Of a DNA stretch of 41,684 nucleotides, positions 1 to 8,677 are shown in pieces (position 1 is the first letter of the stretch; every line of letters starts with the position of its first letter). The notes under the pieces were generated by a model, which saw only the letters and a list, made by a program, of their open reading frames with translations, was not told the origin of the DNA and searched no databases. The DNA is from Saprospiraceae bacterium (GTDB lineage: Bacteria; Bacteroidota; Bacteroidia; Chitinophagales; Saprospiraceae). The DNA lies in assembly GCA_020629845.1 (NCBI GenBank), contig JAHDCQ010000011.1, positions 1 to 41,684 of the forward strand, given 5' to 3'. The position numbers and the translations under genes are program-made.

Positions 1-150
1 GCGCTTTAAACTGTTAGAATAACGATTATACTTCTTAACCCGTTTTCTTTGTCCTAGCATTTTTACGCGTTTGGTGTAAGGCTATTTTAGGACAAGACAA
101 TGCTTAAGCTACTTGAGTTTACACCTTTTCTTCAAACTGTTTATCACCAT

Positions 151-417
151 ATGATTATGCTATCAAAATCAAAGTGGATATTACTCATCACCCTATTTGT
201 CTTATTTGAATCTTGTCAAGAAAAGCAAGGAGTTGCAGAGAAAAGTCATGTAGAAGAATCCGAATATCTCAAACGAAAAAAATGTATTCCACAGGTAAGG
301 GAATCGGCAAAAAATAACCTACCCGTTTGTCTTGTTCTTTTTCCAGGCAGCTTCGTTGCTCATCAGTTACAGAACCAGCTATGCGTCTTCTTCGTGCCTT
401 ACTGCCTGAAAAAATAA
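151..417 (+). CDS. lipoprotein N-terminal part, probably a broken gene
   Basis: The frame opens with a hydrophobic segment ending LFVLFESC, a Bacteroidota-style lipobox, so the product would start as a membrane-anchored lipoprotein. I place the start at the Met just before the LSKSKW basic stretch (position 151); an earlier Met at 100 would put 17 unlikely residues before the signal peptide. After about 45 charged residues the frame turns into a low-complexity, gene-unlike tail and stops at 417. Thirteen bases later the same frame reopens (430-891). Between them another frame (about 339-437) reads like real protein, including the segment MRLLRALLPEKITNPNYG. The simplest reading is one lipoprotein of about 240 residues with a frame change near a T5 run (338-342) and a change back near a G3 run (432-434). 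No family is recognised. Confidence 0.5.
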   Translation: MIMLSKSKWILLITLFVLFESCQEKQGVAEKSHVEESEYLKRKKCIPQVRESAKNNLPVCLVLFPGSFVAHQLQNQLCVFFVPYCLKK

Positions 418-429
418 CGAACCCAAACT

Positions 430-891
430 ATGGGTAGCTTATTTCTTGCCGATTCCCTAAATCAAAAATTATTTCAAATACTAGACGATACGATAGCACT
501 AATGGATTATTTGCGCTTAGACAAAAATGAGGCTTTAACGATTATACAAGAAGACAATCAAAAAATAGCTAACAAACTGCAAGCCCACTTAATCAAGAAG
601 CTGACAACACAACTTGTAGATACGAGCTACATAGAAATTCTTTGTGAGTCAGCTTATACGTCAAAACTGTCTTTAGGTAGCCTTGCATTAGTAAGCATTT
701 ATAAAATCGAAAGGTTTCCTTTTGCTATGGCTTTAAATACACAATGGTGTACAAGTCACGCGTTATCAAAGCAAATTGCTTTACCTAACGACATCACACT
801 TTATGTAGATTTTGACCCTATCAAAATACAGAAGAATTTCGAGGATTATTTTAATGGCAAAGAACGGCAAGAATACTGGGCGGTGAAATAG
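430..891 (+). CDS. hypothetical protein, probable C-terminal part of the lipoprotein gene at 151
   Basis: A 153-codon frame whose composition looks like real protein, with helical, Lys/Gln-rich text such as LNQKLFQILDDTIALMDYLR and a later sheet-like half. It has no signal peptide or membrane segment of its own. It is in the same reading frame as 151-417, separated only by a TAA at 415-417. Sequence just upstream in another frame would join it smoothly (…NPNYG|SLFLADSL). I therefore think the ATG at 430 is probably not a natural start. It could still be a short independent protein, since ATG at 430 is usable. Function unknown; no known domain recognised. It is followed by 51 bases and then the convergent gene at 943. 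Confidence 0.5.
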   Translation: MGSLFLADSLNQKLFQILDDTIALMDYLRLDKNEALTIIQEDNQKIANKLQAHLIKKLTTQLVDTSYIEILCESAYTSKLSLGSLALVSIYKIERFPFAMALNTQWCTSHALSKQIALPNDITLYVDFDPIKIQKNFEDYFNGKERQEYWAVK

Positions 892-942
892 AGAATTAGC
901 CACCTAATTAAAGCAAAAAAACATCAACATCGAATAAACACG

Positions 943-2412
943 CTACCACGTCTTCGCTGTCTCTTTATTGCCAATTTTATCAATCTCTTCGAGCAGCCAA
1001 TTGCCACCAATCAAATTATCGGAACTCTTGATTTTTTCCATTAAGGCAAGCATTCGCTTATCAAATTCAGCGCGCTTCAGCATGGGGTATTCATAGCGCA
1101 AGTACACCAGCTTCTTCGTGAAGCGGAAGAGGTTCATATAACCTTTCTTTTCCTTAGTCGTCATCTTTTTACTGCGCAATACATAAATACGCATGGTTTC
1201 GAGTAGTGATAGCAGGGCTTCGGTATTATCCTGTGCATAGTAAGTACGGATGAGCAAGAAATTTCCGCCTAAGTGGTATTGTACTTCGGTGAATTGTACT
1301 TGCAGCAGCAGCGTTTGTGCTTGGTCAAAAGAGCCCATACTGAAATAATAGACCGCCAGATTATAATTATAGGCGTTCTCACTTTGACTATCCGATAGCT
1401 TTTCACGATAGTCTTCAATAAAATCCTTCGTCCAACCAAACTGTTTCAAGCGGCATCCCAGGGTTGTAATGTTTTTATAGACCCAAGAGTCGAGATTGCC
1501 ATTCTCCAACAAAATCTCATTTTCCAAGCCCTGCTGATACAGCTCAAATAGCTCCATTTCATAATTCGTCTCTCCTCGATTGATGCGAAGAATACAGTAA
1601 TTGGAGGCAAAGTTGTGGATTAAGTTGTGGTCTTCTTTGCTATAGTTGTGAACATGCTCTTTAAGATATTTTTTGAGGTGCTGATAATGCTCTGGATTTT
1701 GGTCATCGTTCAGCATTCGCAGTATTGTATAATAGGAAGCAATGGTAGAATGTTTCTGAAAACGATCCCAATGAACATCAATATAGCGTAGCAATTCCTT
1801 CAAGAAACCAAAATCATACTTCGTGTTCATAATCATTTGGTGTGCGGTCAACTCACAGCTTTGCTTGAGTTTTTCCAGCACGTAATAGTTATCCAAATGA
1901 TTGAGCATCGCTTGAAAGGTCTTCGTATCAGAACGACTGACATGATTGTTCTTATACTTGCCCATCATATAATGATAGCGATATTGAGCATGGTGAAAAT
2001 TGCTGTCGAGTGTAGGGTATTGTTTGGTAGTCCGCTCAAAAAACTTAGAGCGATTCTTGAACATATCCCAACGACTATCTTTATAGCTTTTTGTGATGGT
2101 AGATAATTGCTCATCGAAGGTATCATGCTCGAAACGCTGAAAGGCCAAGAAGCGATGAAATAAGCGCATCAGATACGACATGACATTGTGCAATTTCTGC
2201 TCATCGTATTGCTTACTAGGGAAAAGTCGCTCAAAAACGGACAGGCGGCTGAGTTGTGGCGTGTTTTTTGCCAACTCTTCTAATATAATATCGAGTAGCT
2301 CTATTGTCTTTTCGTGTTGGTTGAAATAGGGTGAAATGACAAAGTCTTTAAAAAGGTCTTTTTCCCGATTTGATAATTTTTCTAAAGATTTTACTAGGCG
2401 ACTTTGATTCAT
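943..2412 (-). CDS. large all-helical protein of unknown function
   Basis: A 489-residue soluble protein with no signal peptide or membrane segment, so it is probably cytoplasmic. It begins MNQSRLVKSLEKLSNREKDL and is rich in Leu, Tyr, Phe and charged residues throughout, with regularly spaced helix pairs (for example AYNYNLAVYYFSMGSFDQAQ at about residue 350, which looks TPR-like). The overall impression is of an alpha-solenoid of degenerate TPR-like hairpins. Long solenoids with this type of start are common as unnamed proteins in Saprospiraceae-like genomes, as far as I recall. There is no catalytic motif. It is transcribed alone; the upstream 640 bases up to the next gene are AT-rich. Its role is unknown; a scaffold function is only a guess. 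Confidence 0.85.
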   Translation of the reverse strand: MNQSRLVKSLEKLSNREKDLFKDFVISPYFNQHEKTIELLDIILEELAKNTPQLSRLSVFERLFPSKQYDEQKLHNVMSYLMRLFHRFLAFQRFEHDTFDEQLSTITKSYKDSRWDMFKNRSKFFERTTKQYPTLDSNFHHAQYRYHYMMGKYKNNHVSRSDTKTFQAMLNHLDNYYVLEKLKQSCELTAHQMIMNTKYDFGFLKELLRYIDVHWDRFQKHSTIASYYTILRMLNDDQNPEHYQHLKKYLKEHVHNYSKEDHNLIHNFASNYCILRINRGETNYEMELFELYQQGLENEILLENGNLDSWVYKNITTLGCRLKQFGWTKDFIEDYREKLSDSQSENAYNYNLAVYYFSMGSFDQAQTLLLQVQFTEVQYHLGGNFLLIRTYYAQDNTEALLSLLETMRIYVLRSKKMTTKEKKGYMNLFRFTKKLVYLRYEYPMLKRAEFDKRMLALMEKIKSSDNLIGGNWLLEEIDKIGNKETAKTW

Positions 2413-2579
2413 TTTTTCTTTGTTAATTCTAGTTTAAATACAGAAAAATGATTTTAAAATTTCATAACTAATTGATTTTCAATAATTATTTCACAATATA
2501 CACTTTTTAAATAAAACAGAAAAACAATTCATTGTACTAAAAACTTTAAAAAGATAGTCTCATATTTGTATTGTGATTA

Positions 2580-2744
2580 TAAGATAACATATAAAACAAA
2601 GGCTTCCTAATCGGAAGCCCTTGTGAATCTCATAAACTATTGAACTTTTAAACTTCTACAAATAAAATTTTTAACGACTTACTATTAACAAATTTTCATC
2701 CTATGAACATTGAAGGGTATCTTTTATTAGATACCCTTTTTTTT
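2580..2744 (+). ncRNA. candidate small RNA (hairpin plus terminator, no coding frame)
   Basis: Downstream of a TAnnTTTG-like box ending at 2577 the sequence contains a perfect 7-bp hairpin, GGCTTCC-taatc-GGAAGCC (2601-2619), about 90 unpaired bases, and an intrinsic terminator. There is no plausible ORF, so a transcript of roughly 165 nt would be noncoding. The -33 element is not convincing. The call rests on a terminator with no gene in front of it. Confidence 0.3.
2713..2744 (+). terminator. intrinsic terminator in intergenic region
   Basis: A 10-bp perfect stem, AAGGGTATCT pairing with AGATACCCTT around a 6-base loop (TTTATT), continues directly into an 8-base T run on the plus strand. 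No gene on the plus strand ends just upstream, which is what makes it notable. Confidence 0.75.
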
Positions 2745-3087
2745 ACGCCCGCTTTTCCACAAGGTTTCAATATATGAGTCTTTTTTTCATGTGAAAAATA
2801 CCTAATTCATAGTTTTTCTTATTTTTTTAATCCTCCACACCGTTTTTTTTCCGACCTTTGCGTTATCAATACAGTTATTTACTCATTCCCAATTTGAAGA
2901 TAAAGCGACTAAGATATTCGAGCCTAAAGCTCTTAATACTTTAGGTTTAGACTATAGGCTACATTCCACTCAATTTCGGGGATGAATGTGACCATTTTGC
3001 AGACAACCAAACTATTCCTACCTCCCAGTTTTTTTCTCAGGAACGAATTTTTTGAATTCATTACACATCCAAAAGCAAATTATACGC

Positions 3088-6000
3088 ATGAATACAAAAC
3101 TGTGCCATGTCATTTTAGTATGTCTTTTTCTAACTTCTGCTACATTAGGACTAGGGCAATATGTAGGCAATAGTCCTTACTGCCCAGAACATGGCGGGCT
3201 GCTCATCAATGAAATATCTAACGGAATTTCGGGCAATGCCAACGAAGAGTATATCGAACTGCTCGTAGTAGGCGCACCTGATAATCCAACTGCCTCTGTG
3301 GATGTTTCGGGCTGGATTATTGATGATAACAACGCCCCCAATAGTGGACAAGGTACTGCACAAGGACACCTTACGTTAGGGGATTGTTACAGTAGTTTAT
3401 CCGCAGGAAATTTATTGATTATCTACAATGCCGATGACCGCAACCCTAGCCTACCACCCGATGACCCAATGGATAGTGACGGCGATGGCGTTTATATTAT
3501 TCCGCATACCTCAAGCTGCCTTATTGCATGCAACAGTAATCCATCTGCGGATAATTCGGCAGCTACGAATCCCAATCCTTCCGATTATTGCCCTTGCCTT
3601 GACCCTGACTTAAGCATTCCTAGCTGGCCCCTTGGTATGCGTAATGCAGGCGATGTGTTGCAAGTACGCGATCGTTGCACAAGCGTGGTGCATGCTATAC
3701 ATTGGGGAACGGTAGATGTAAGCGAAGATGTAGCGAATGCTCCAACACGCATCCATTTTGATGAAAGCCAATCTGGACGAGTGATTGTCTTTAATAATGG
3801 CGACTGGAATGTAGCAGCAAACTGGGATAATCTTGACTTTTCAGGCAATGAAACGCCTGGTAGAGCCAACAATGCTGCGAATGAAATTTTTATAGCCGAC
3901 ATCCAAAATGCAGGCGCGTGTACTGGTACGATAGATAATTGCGATGAAGCGGATGCAGGTGATTTGCTATTTCCCGAAGGACAAAACAGCACACCTATCC
4001 AACTATGCAGAGGTGAAGATTTGTTAGCCTTTGCCCCCGATTATAGTCAAAATGATGAATTGGAACCTGATGCTGCGGGTTTCAATTTTGAATATGCCTA
4101 TATCCTAACAACTCCCAATCCACCTTATTTTATTATTGATTTTAATAGAACAGGCGATTTTGACTTTACCGATGCTACGGGCAATCGCTACTTGGTGTGG
4201 GGCTTATCCTATTTACACACAAGCGGGCTCATGAGCGTACTTGACTTTTTGACCAATGAAGTAGTGAGCATTGAAGCCATTGAAGTGTATGAAGATTGTG
4301 GACTATTTAAAGACCTCGACAATCGTACGGTAGCAGGAGATGTGATGGAAATTATTATCAACGAATTGCCCGAAGTATTTCCAATTGAATTCGAGCTTTG
4401 CGAAGAAGAAAATGGACAAATCAGCTTCAACTTACAAGAGCTTGCCCTATTTATCGCCTACGAACAAGATTCTGTGATTTGGTACACTGATATTGCAGGT
4501 AGAGTTCGTATTGATGATAGTATGCCTTTCGTTTCGGGAGATAATTTAATATTTGCCGAAGTATATCTAGGCGGTTGCGCAAGCGAGCCTGTCAATATAC
4601 TTATTGATGTGGTGAATGCACCTACTATAAGCGCAGATATTCAGGAGGTAAATTGTGATGGCACCAACGAGGCTTCCGTCACGCTCAATATTGAAGGGGA
4701 GCAAACGCCCTATTATGTAAATTGGCCAAACGACGATTGGGATGGACTCACTACTATTGACCCGATACCTAGTGGCAGCTATGAAGTCACGATAGTAGAT
4801 GCTGGCAATTTCTGTGTGAATACCTTCAACTTTGAAGTGAGTGAACCTAATTTGCTTAGCTTGGATTGCATTGGAACAAGCAACGCTACTATAGGGCAAA
4901 ATGATGGGGTCTTTAATTTTAGCTTTAGCGGAGGCACTCCACCCTATACCCTTACTTGGGGCGCAGGACTAAGTCGTGAACAAAGTGAATCGGGTGATGG
5001 CAGCATCACCGACTTAGCAGCAGGCATGTATACCTTCATCATTACAGATACAGAGGGCTGCACACAGCAATGTGACTTTAATGTGGAAGGCAGCAATTGC
5101 ACCAATACAAGATTGATTGAAGAAACCCTATGCTTTGGAGAAGCACTAGAGATTGATGGCACGATTTACGACGCACTCAATCCGACAGGTTCTATATTTA
5201 TTCCTGCTGAAATGGTAGGCGAATGCGATAGCCTTATCAATATCAATCTTAGTTTCCGAGCAGAAGCAATTGAAATGCTAGATTTTGACCTCTGCCTAGA
5301 TGGTAGCATAGAAGCCAATGGCACGATTTATGATATTGATAATCCAAGCGGCATGGAATTACTCAATACTAGCACGGGCTGCGATAGTACGATTATTATT
5401 GACTTAAATTTCACCAATTTAGACAGCACCTTTATCCAAGAAACCCTTTGTGTAGAAGAATCCTTGACTATAAATGGCACTATTTATAATGCAGCCAATA
5501 CCTCAGGCATCGAAGTATTGAGTTCGGTGAATAGTAATTGTGATAGTGTAGTAGTGATTGACTTAAGCTTTGTATTACCTAATTTGGTCATTGATACCCT
5601 ACTGTGTGAAGATGGCTTTTTGGAACTCAATGGGCGCAGATTTGACCGCGATAATCCTACAGGCACACAAATATTTAGCGATGCCAGTGTGTCGGGTTGT
5701 GATAGTATTATTAATATCAACTTACGCTTTGCCGAGCCTGTGGAAGCTGAATTTAGTCCTATCCTTTGTGCAGGTGAAACAATCACCATCAACGGCAATA
5801 CCTATAATGCGGATGTTCCCGAAGGCACAGAAATACTCCTCGGCGCAAGCAGTATGGGCTGTGATAGTACCGTGCATATCGCGCTGCAATTCGAGGAAGA
5901 AATCACTTCTACCGTACAAGAGACCCTATGTGTAGGAGAAAGTTTGCTTATCAATGGCACGACCTACAATCAAGATAACCCAAGCGGCACGGAACGCCTA

Positions 6001-7317
6001 CTAGCAGCAGGCGCGAATGGCTGCGACAGTATTGTGATGATAGATTTAAGTTTCCATACCGAAGCACGGCTAGACATTATAGAAACCCTTTGCATGGGTG
6101 AAGCAATGATACTGAACGGAATGACTTATGATGAAAACACACCCGAAGGCACAGAAATACTCATAGGCGCGAGCAGCACGGGCTGCGATAGTACCATTGT
6201 GGTCAATTTGAGTTTTTATGAGGAAGTACGTAGCCTCTTAGCAGAAACGCTTTGCGAAAAAGAATCGCTACAAGTAGGTGAGCAAGTTTTCTCCACAGAT
6301 AACCCAAGTGGAACGGTGACATTAGCCAATGCCAACATCAATGGCTGCGATAGCATTGTGGATGTGCAATTGGCTTTTGTAACGCAAGATACGAGTAGGC
6401 TCACCACTACCCTATGTGCAGATGAAAGCATAGTGATAAATGGCACGAGCTACGACCAAAGCAATCCTACGGGCATGGAACTCATAGCAAGTGATGTAGG
6501 CTGCGATAGTTTGATTTTTATTAATCTAAGTTTCACGCCGCCTATTAGTGTGCTGACATCTAGTGAAGCCCCTACTTGTGTGGAGGATTCGGATGGCACA
6601 TTGCGTATCGAAAATGTAACAGGTGGCACAAGTCCGTATACTTTATTTTTAAATGAGAATAGCCGTATGCCCGATAATTTCCCGATACAGTTTTCTAACC
6701 TTGCCGCAGGACAATACGCGCTTGAAATTGAAGATGCGGCTGGCTGTGTACGTACGCAGACTATAGAAGTAGCCAGCCCAGAAGCGGTAATAGTTAATCT
6801 TGGAGAAGACCTATTCATTGACCTCGGTGATAGTATTCAAATTGCAAGTACCATCAGCGACAATGTGTTGGATTGGGAATGGGCAAGCACCGATTTTCTG
6901 AGTTCTCCCACTGCTCTTAGCACCTTTGCTATGCCACCACGTTCTACAGTCTACACCCTTACTGTCTACGACGAGGAAGGTTGTAGTGCCAGCGACCAAA
7001 TTCGGATTATTGTGAATTTAGAGCGGAATGTATTCGTCCCAAATATCTTTTCACCTAATGAAGATGGGGTCAATGACTTCCTGACCGTTTATGCCGACGG
7101 AAAGGTACAAAATGTAAAGCTTTTTCAGATTTTCGATCGTTGGGGTAATCTCATTTTTGAAAATAGCGATTTCCTACCGAACAACCCTCAAGCAGGTTGG
7201 AATGGCTTTGTGAATGGCAAATTGATACATTCGGGTATATATGTGTATACGGCTGAGATTGAGTTTTCGGATAATACGACTGAAATCTTTTCGGGGGAGG
7301 TGATGTTGATGTATTAG
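3088..7317 (+). CDS. giant secreted repeat protein with lamin-tail domain and T9SS type B (gliding-type) C-terminal domain
   Basis: A 1409-residue exported, probably surface or adhesin protein. I start it at the Met at 3088, followed by a clear signal peptide (MNTKLCHVILVCLFLTSAT, cut near GLGQ); the earlier Met at 3052 only adds residues before it. Residues about 33-150 look like a lamin-tail domain (GLLINEISNG… EYIEL… SGWIIDD). Around 520-670 are SprB-type modules ending in forms such as LAAGMYTFIITDTEGC. Residues about 672-1151 are nine tandem repeats of about 53 residues with the pattern ETLC-x-GE-x-x-x-ING-x-x-Y…NP-S/T-GTE…GCDS…I-x-L-x-F. A further SprB-like module follows, and residues 1314-1409 match the gliding-motility-associated C-terminal domain (NVFVPNIFSPNEDGVND … FDRWG … W-G … GIYVY). 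Cargo of T9SS is the known role of that domain; the ligand is unknown. Confidence 0.93.
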   Translation: MNTKLCHVILVCLFLTSATLGLGQYVGNSPYCPEHGGLLINEISNGISGNANEEYIELLVVGAPDNPTASVDVSGWIIDDNNAPNSGQGTAQGHLTLGDCYSSLSAGNLLIIYNADDRNPSLPPDDPMDSDGDGVYIIPHTSSCLIACNSNPSADNSAATNPNPSDYCPCLDPDLSIPSWPLGMRNAGDVLQVRDRCTSVVHAIHWGTVDVSEDVANAPTRIHFDESQSGRVIVFNNGDWNVAANWDNLDFSGNETPGRANNAANEIFIADIQNAGACTGTIDNCDEADAGDLLFPEGQNSTPIQLCRGEDLLAFAPDYSQNDELEPDAAGFNFEYAYILTTPNPPYFIIDFNRTGDFDFTDATGNRYLVWGLSYLHTSGLMSVLDFLTNEVVSIEAIEVYEDCGLFKDLDNRTVAGDVMEIIINELPEVFPIEFELCEEENGQISFNLQELALFIAYEQDSVIWYTDIAGRVRIDDSMPFVSGDNLIFAEVYLGGCASEPVNILIDVVNAPTISADIQEVNCDGTNEASVTLNIEGEQTPYYVNWPNDDWDGLTTIDPIPSGSYEVTIVDAGNFCVNTFNFEVSEPNLLSLDCIGTSNATIGQNDGVFNFSFSGGTPPYTLTWGAGLSREQSESGDGSITDLAAGMYTFIITDTEGCTQQCDFNVEGSNCTNTRLIEETLCFGEALEIDGTIYDALNPTGSIFIPAEMVGECDSLININLSFRAEAIEMLDFDLCLDGSIEANGTIYDIDNPSGMELLNTSTGCDSTIIIDLNFTNLDSTFIQETLCVEESLTINGTIYNAANTSGIEVLSSVNSNCDSVVVIDLSFVLPNLVIDTLLCEDGFLELNGRRFDRDNPTGTQIFSDASVSGCDSIININLRFAEPVEAEFSPILCAGETITINGNTYNADVPEGTEILLGASSMGCDSTVHIALQFEEEITSTVQETLCVGESLLINGTTYNQDNPSGTERLLAAGANGCDSIVMIDLSFHTEARLDIIETLCMGEAMILNGMTYDENTPEGTEILIGASSTGCDSTIVVNLSFYEEVRSLLAETLCEKESLQVGEQVFSTDNPSGTVTLANANINGCDSIVDVQLAFVTQDTSRLTTTLCADESIVINGTSYDQSNPTGMELIASDVGCDSLIFINLSFTPPISVLTSSEAPTCVEDSDGTLRIENVTGGTSPYTLFLNENSRMPDNFPIQFSNLAAGQYALEIEDAAGCVRTQTIEVASPEAVIVNLGEDLFIDLGDSIQIASTISDNVLDWEWASTDFLSSPTALSTFAMPPRSTVYTLTVYDEEGCSASDQIRIIVNLERNVFVPNIFSPNEDGVNDFLTVYADGKVQNVKLFQIFDRWGNLIFENSDFLPNNPQAGWNGFVNGKLIHSGIYVYTAEIEFSDNTTEIFSGEVMLMY
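5101..6540 (+). repeat. nine in-frame tandem repeats of about 160 bp
   Basis: Within the adhesin gene, nine units of 51-54 codons follow one another. Each carries an LC near its start, an ING (or variant) about ten residues later, NP-S/T-G, then GCDS and a hydrophobic strand ending in LSF. The units are diverged rather than identical, so the array is old. The conserved Cys pair (LC and GCDS) in every unit suggests one disulfide per module. Confidence 0.85.
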
Positions 7318-7351
7318 TAAAATCAGCGAAAAATATTCTAGCCTTTCAATG

Positions 7352-7381
7352 TTAATTTAATGTAAACTTTTTGTAACTTTG
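7352..7381 (+). promoter_or_regulatory. Bacteroidota-type promoter for the PH-like membrane protein
   Basis: TAACTTTG at 7374-7381 fits the -7 consensus TAnnTTTG exactly, and TTA lies at 7352-7354, exactly 19 bases upstream, where TTG is expected. The predicted start of transcription is a few bases after 7385, 30-35 nt before the ATG at 7419. Confidence 0.6.
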
Positions 7382-7418
7382 ATATTAATTAAAGATTAAG
7401 AGTATTAAAGTGACAGAT

Positions 7419-7970
7419 ATGGCAAAGAAAATTTACAAAGAAAAACAGCGATTCAATAGTATAGAAGTAACCCTCTTCATCGTTTTTTTCATGCTGATGA
7501 CCCTCGTAAAATTGATACGAGATATAAGCACACATGACACATCGCAGGTAGAAGGACTTGTTTGCATCAGTCTATTAGCCTTAGGTGCATTAGTACTTCG
7601 TATGCTTTATCAATCGGAGCTTAAATTGTGTATTACAGATGAATATATCAAATTCAAAATGACTCCCTGGCATGCTAACACACAAAAAATAGCATGGCAA
7701 GATATTGAAAGTTGCGAAGTAGTACGCACTTCTAATTATGCACAGTGGCATGGTGGTAATATTGCATTCGGACATCAAAAGAACTTTAGCTTTTCGGGAA
7801 AAAATGGTCTACATTTTATTACGAATGATGGGACATCTTACTTCATTGGTTCGCGCAACTTGGATGCCCTTGAGCTAGCAGCAACAACTGCTTTCCAAGA
7901 AGCACAAGCTAAACCGAAATATTATCACTATACTCCAAGTGCTACTTCTATTTTACTACGACCAGTTTAA
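7419..7970 (+). CDS. two-TM membrane protein with bacterial PH-like domain
   Basis: A 183-residue protein that I start at ATG 7419 (MAKKIYKEKQ), preferring it over GTG at 7410 three codons upstream. Residues about 15-33 and 48-66 are two transmembrane helices with a short charged loop. The remainder is a soluble, beta-rich domain (LKLCITDEYIKFKM … IAWQDIESCEVV … LHFITNDGTSYFIGSRN) and a C-terminal helix. This layout is typical of small bacterial membrane proteins with a PH-like fold, which have no enzymatic activity and unknown ligands. It is a single-gene unit between its own promoter and a strong bidirectional terminator. The assignment to a PH-like fold rests on pattern only. Confidence 0.75.
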   Translation: MAKKIYKEKQRFNSIEVTLFIVFFMLMTLVKLIRDISTHDTSQVEGLVCISLLALGALVLRMLYQSELKLCITDEYIKFKMTPWHANTQKIAWQDIESCEVVRTSNYAQWHGGNIAFGHQKNFSFSGKNGLHFITNDGTSYFIGSRNLDALELAATTAFQEAQAKPKYYHYTPSATSILLRPV

Positions 7971-7996
7971 GAAATGGTGAAACATTAAGTAGTAGT

Positions 7997-8033
7997 AAAA
8001 AACGCCATACATATCGCATGTATGGCGTTTTTT
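7997..8033. terminator. bidirectional terminator
   Basis: A perfect 16-bp stem (AAAAAACGCCATACAT with its complement around ATCGC). Six A on one side and six T on the other let it act for both convergent genes (7419-7970 plus, 8037-8510 minus). Confidence 0.9.
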
Positions 8034-8036
8034 AAT

Positions 8037-8510
8037 TTACTGCTTCTCTAGTTTCAACTCCACCCGTTGATACGGCCCAACTTCCTGCGTTTCCATAATA
8101 AGTAGCACCTCCGTTGCGTCGCGTTCGGCGTTTTTAGTTTCATCACCGAAAGCGCATTGAAAGGAATCATTTCCAAGCTGTAAGGTATATTGTTCAACTC
8201 GAACGAAACCTGCATTCACCCGTTCATGCTCTAACTGCCAAGTGTCATTATTGACATAAAGTGTATCCAAACGAGTATAGGAATAACGTACTTCTTCTTC
8301 CGAAAACTCAAAGGTGCCAGCAAAGCCCGTTTCCCTAAAATCTTCTGTTTGGCCAATGCCCAATTCCATCCGCTCACCGTAGCTACTCAAGATTTCCACT
8401 ACATCCCAAGTACCTTCTAGCGATGCCTCGCCTGCGCGGATATTGGCTTTTTCACAAGCACAGGCTAATAGTATAGATAGCGCAGCAAATACCAATAGTA
8501 TTCTTTTCAT
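8037..8510 (-). CDS. lipocalin-like lipoprotein
   Basis: A 157-residue lipoprotein. The signal peptide MKRILLVFAALSILLACAC carries a lipobox (ILLAC or LACAC, two possible anchor Cys). The mature part has the pattern EGTWDVVEILSS … GTFEFSEEEVRYSYTR … WQLEHERV … YTLQLGNDSF … TEVLLIMETQ … VELKLEK. These are alternating strands with the GTW start usual in Bacteroidota lipocalin-like (DUF4923/lipocalin_4-type) lipoproteins. Such proteins are thought to sit at the inner leaflet of the outer membrane, and their ligands are unknown. It shares the terminator at 7997 with the gene downstream and may be transcribed alone; the next minus-strand gene begins 1.4 kb further upstream. Confident as a lipoprotein, less sure of the fold. 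Confidence 0.85.
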   Translation of the reverse strand: MKRILLVFAALSILLACACEKANIRAGEASLEGTWDVVEILSSYGERMELGIGQTEDFRETGFAGTFEFSEEEVRYSYTRLDTLYVNNDTWQLEHERVNAGFVRVEQYTLQLGNDSFQCAFGDETKNAERDATEVLLIMETQEVGPYQRVELKLEKQ

Positions 8511-8677
8511 AAATCTCTTATATCAATCCATATCCAAAAGTTGCATTATTCTGCTGTGCTTTTTTCCTTAGACTTCGTTATTTTTCATTGCCAGCCAAAA
8601 GGATGCCGCAGAAAAATGCCTTGCCTAAGAAAAAAAGCACTACCCAGCTTAATACAACTTTTGAACATGGATTGGTC

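Larger units (their letters stand above)
2413..3087. other. 675-bp intergenic region with a hairpin unit and terminator
   Basis: This is the divergent spacer between the minus-strand helical protein and the large plus-strand adhesin. It is strongly AT-rich. It holds a CATATTTG box (2570-2577, one mismatch to TAnnTTTG), a 7-bp hairpin (2601-2619), and a strong intrinsic terminator at 2713-2744. No open frame of note lies between them. A second weak promoter-like box, GACCTTTG, sits near 2853 and may serve the adhesin gene. Nothing else is recognised. Confidence 0.6.

Noticed and set aside
1-99. A small hairpin with TTGTCCTA and TAGGACAA (49-56, 88-95) as a regulatory element
   Set aside because: Only 8 bp with a 31-base loop at the window edge; too weak to call without upstream context.
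3585-6999. Several open frames on the minus strand and other frames inside the large adhesin gene
   Set aside because: They are shadows of the repetitive coding sequence, Ser/Thr-rich, without starts or context of their own.
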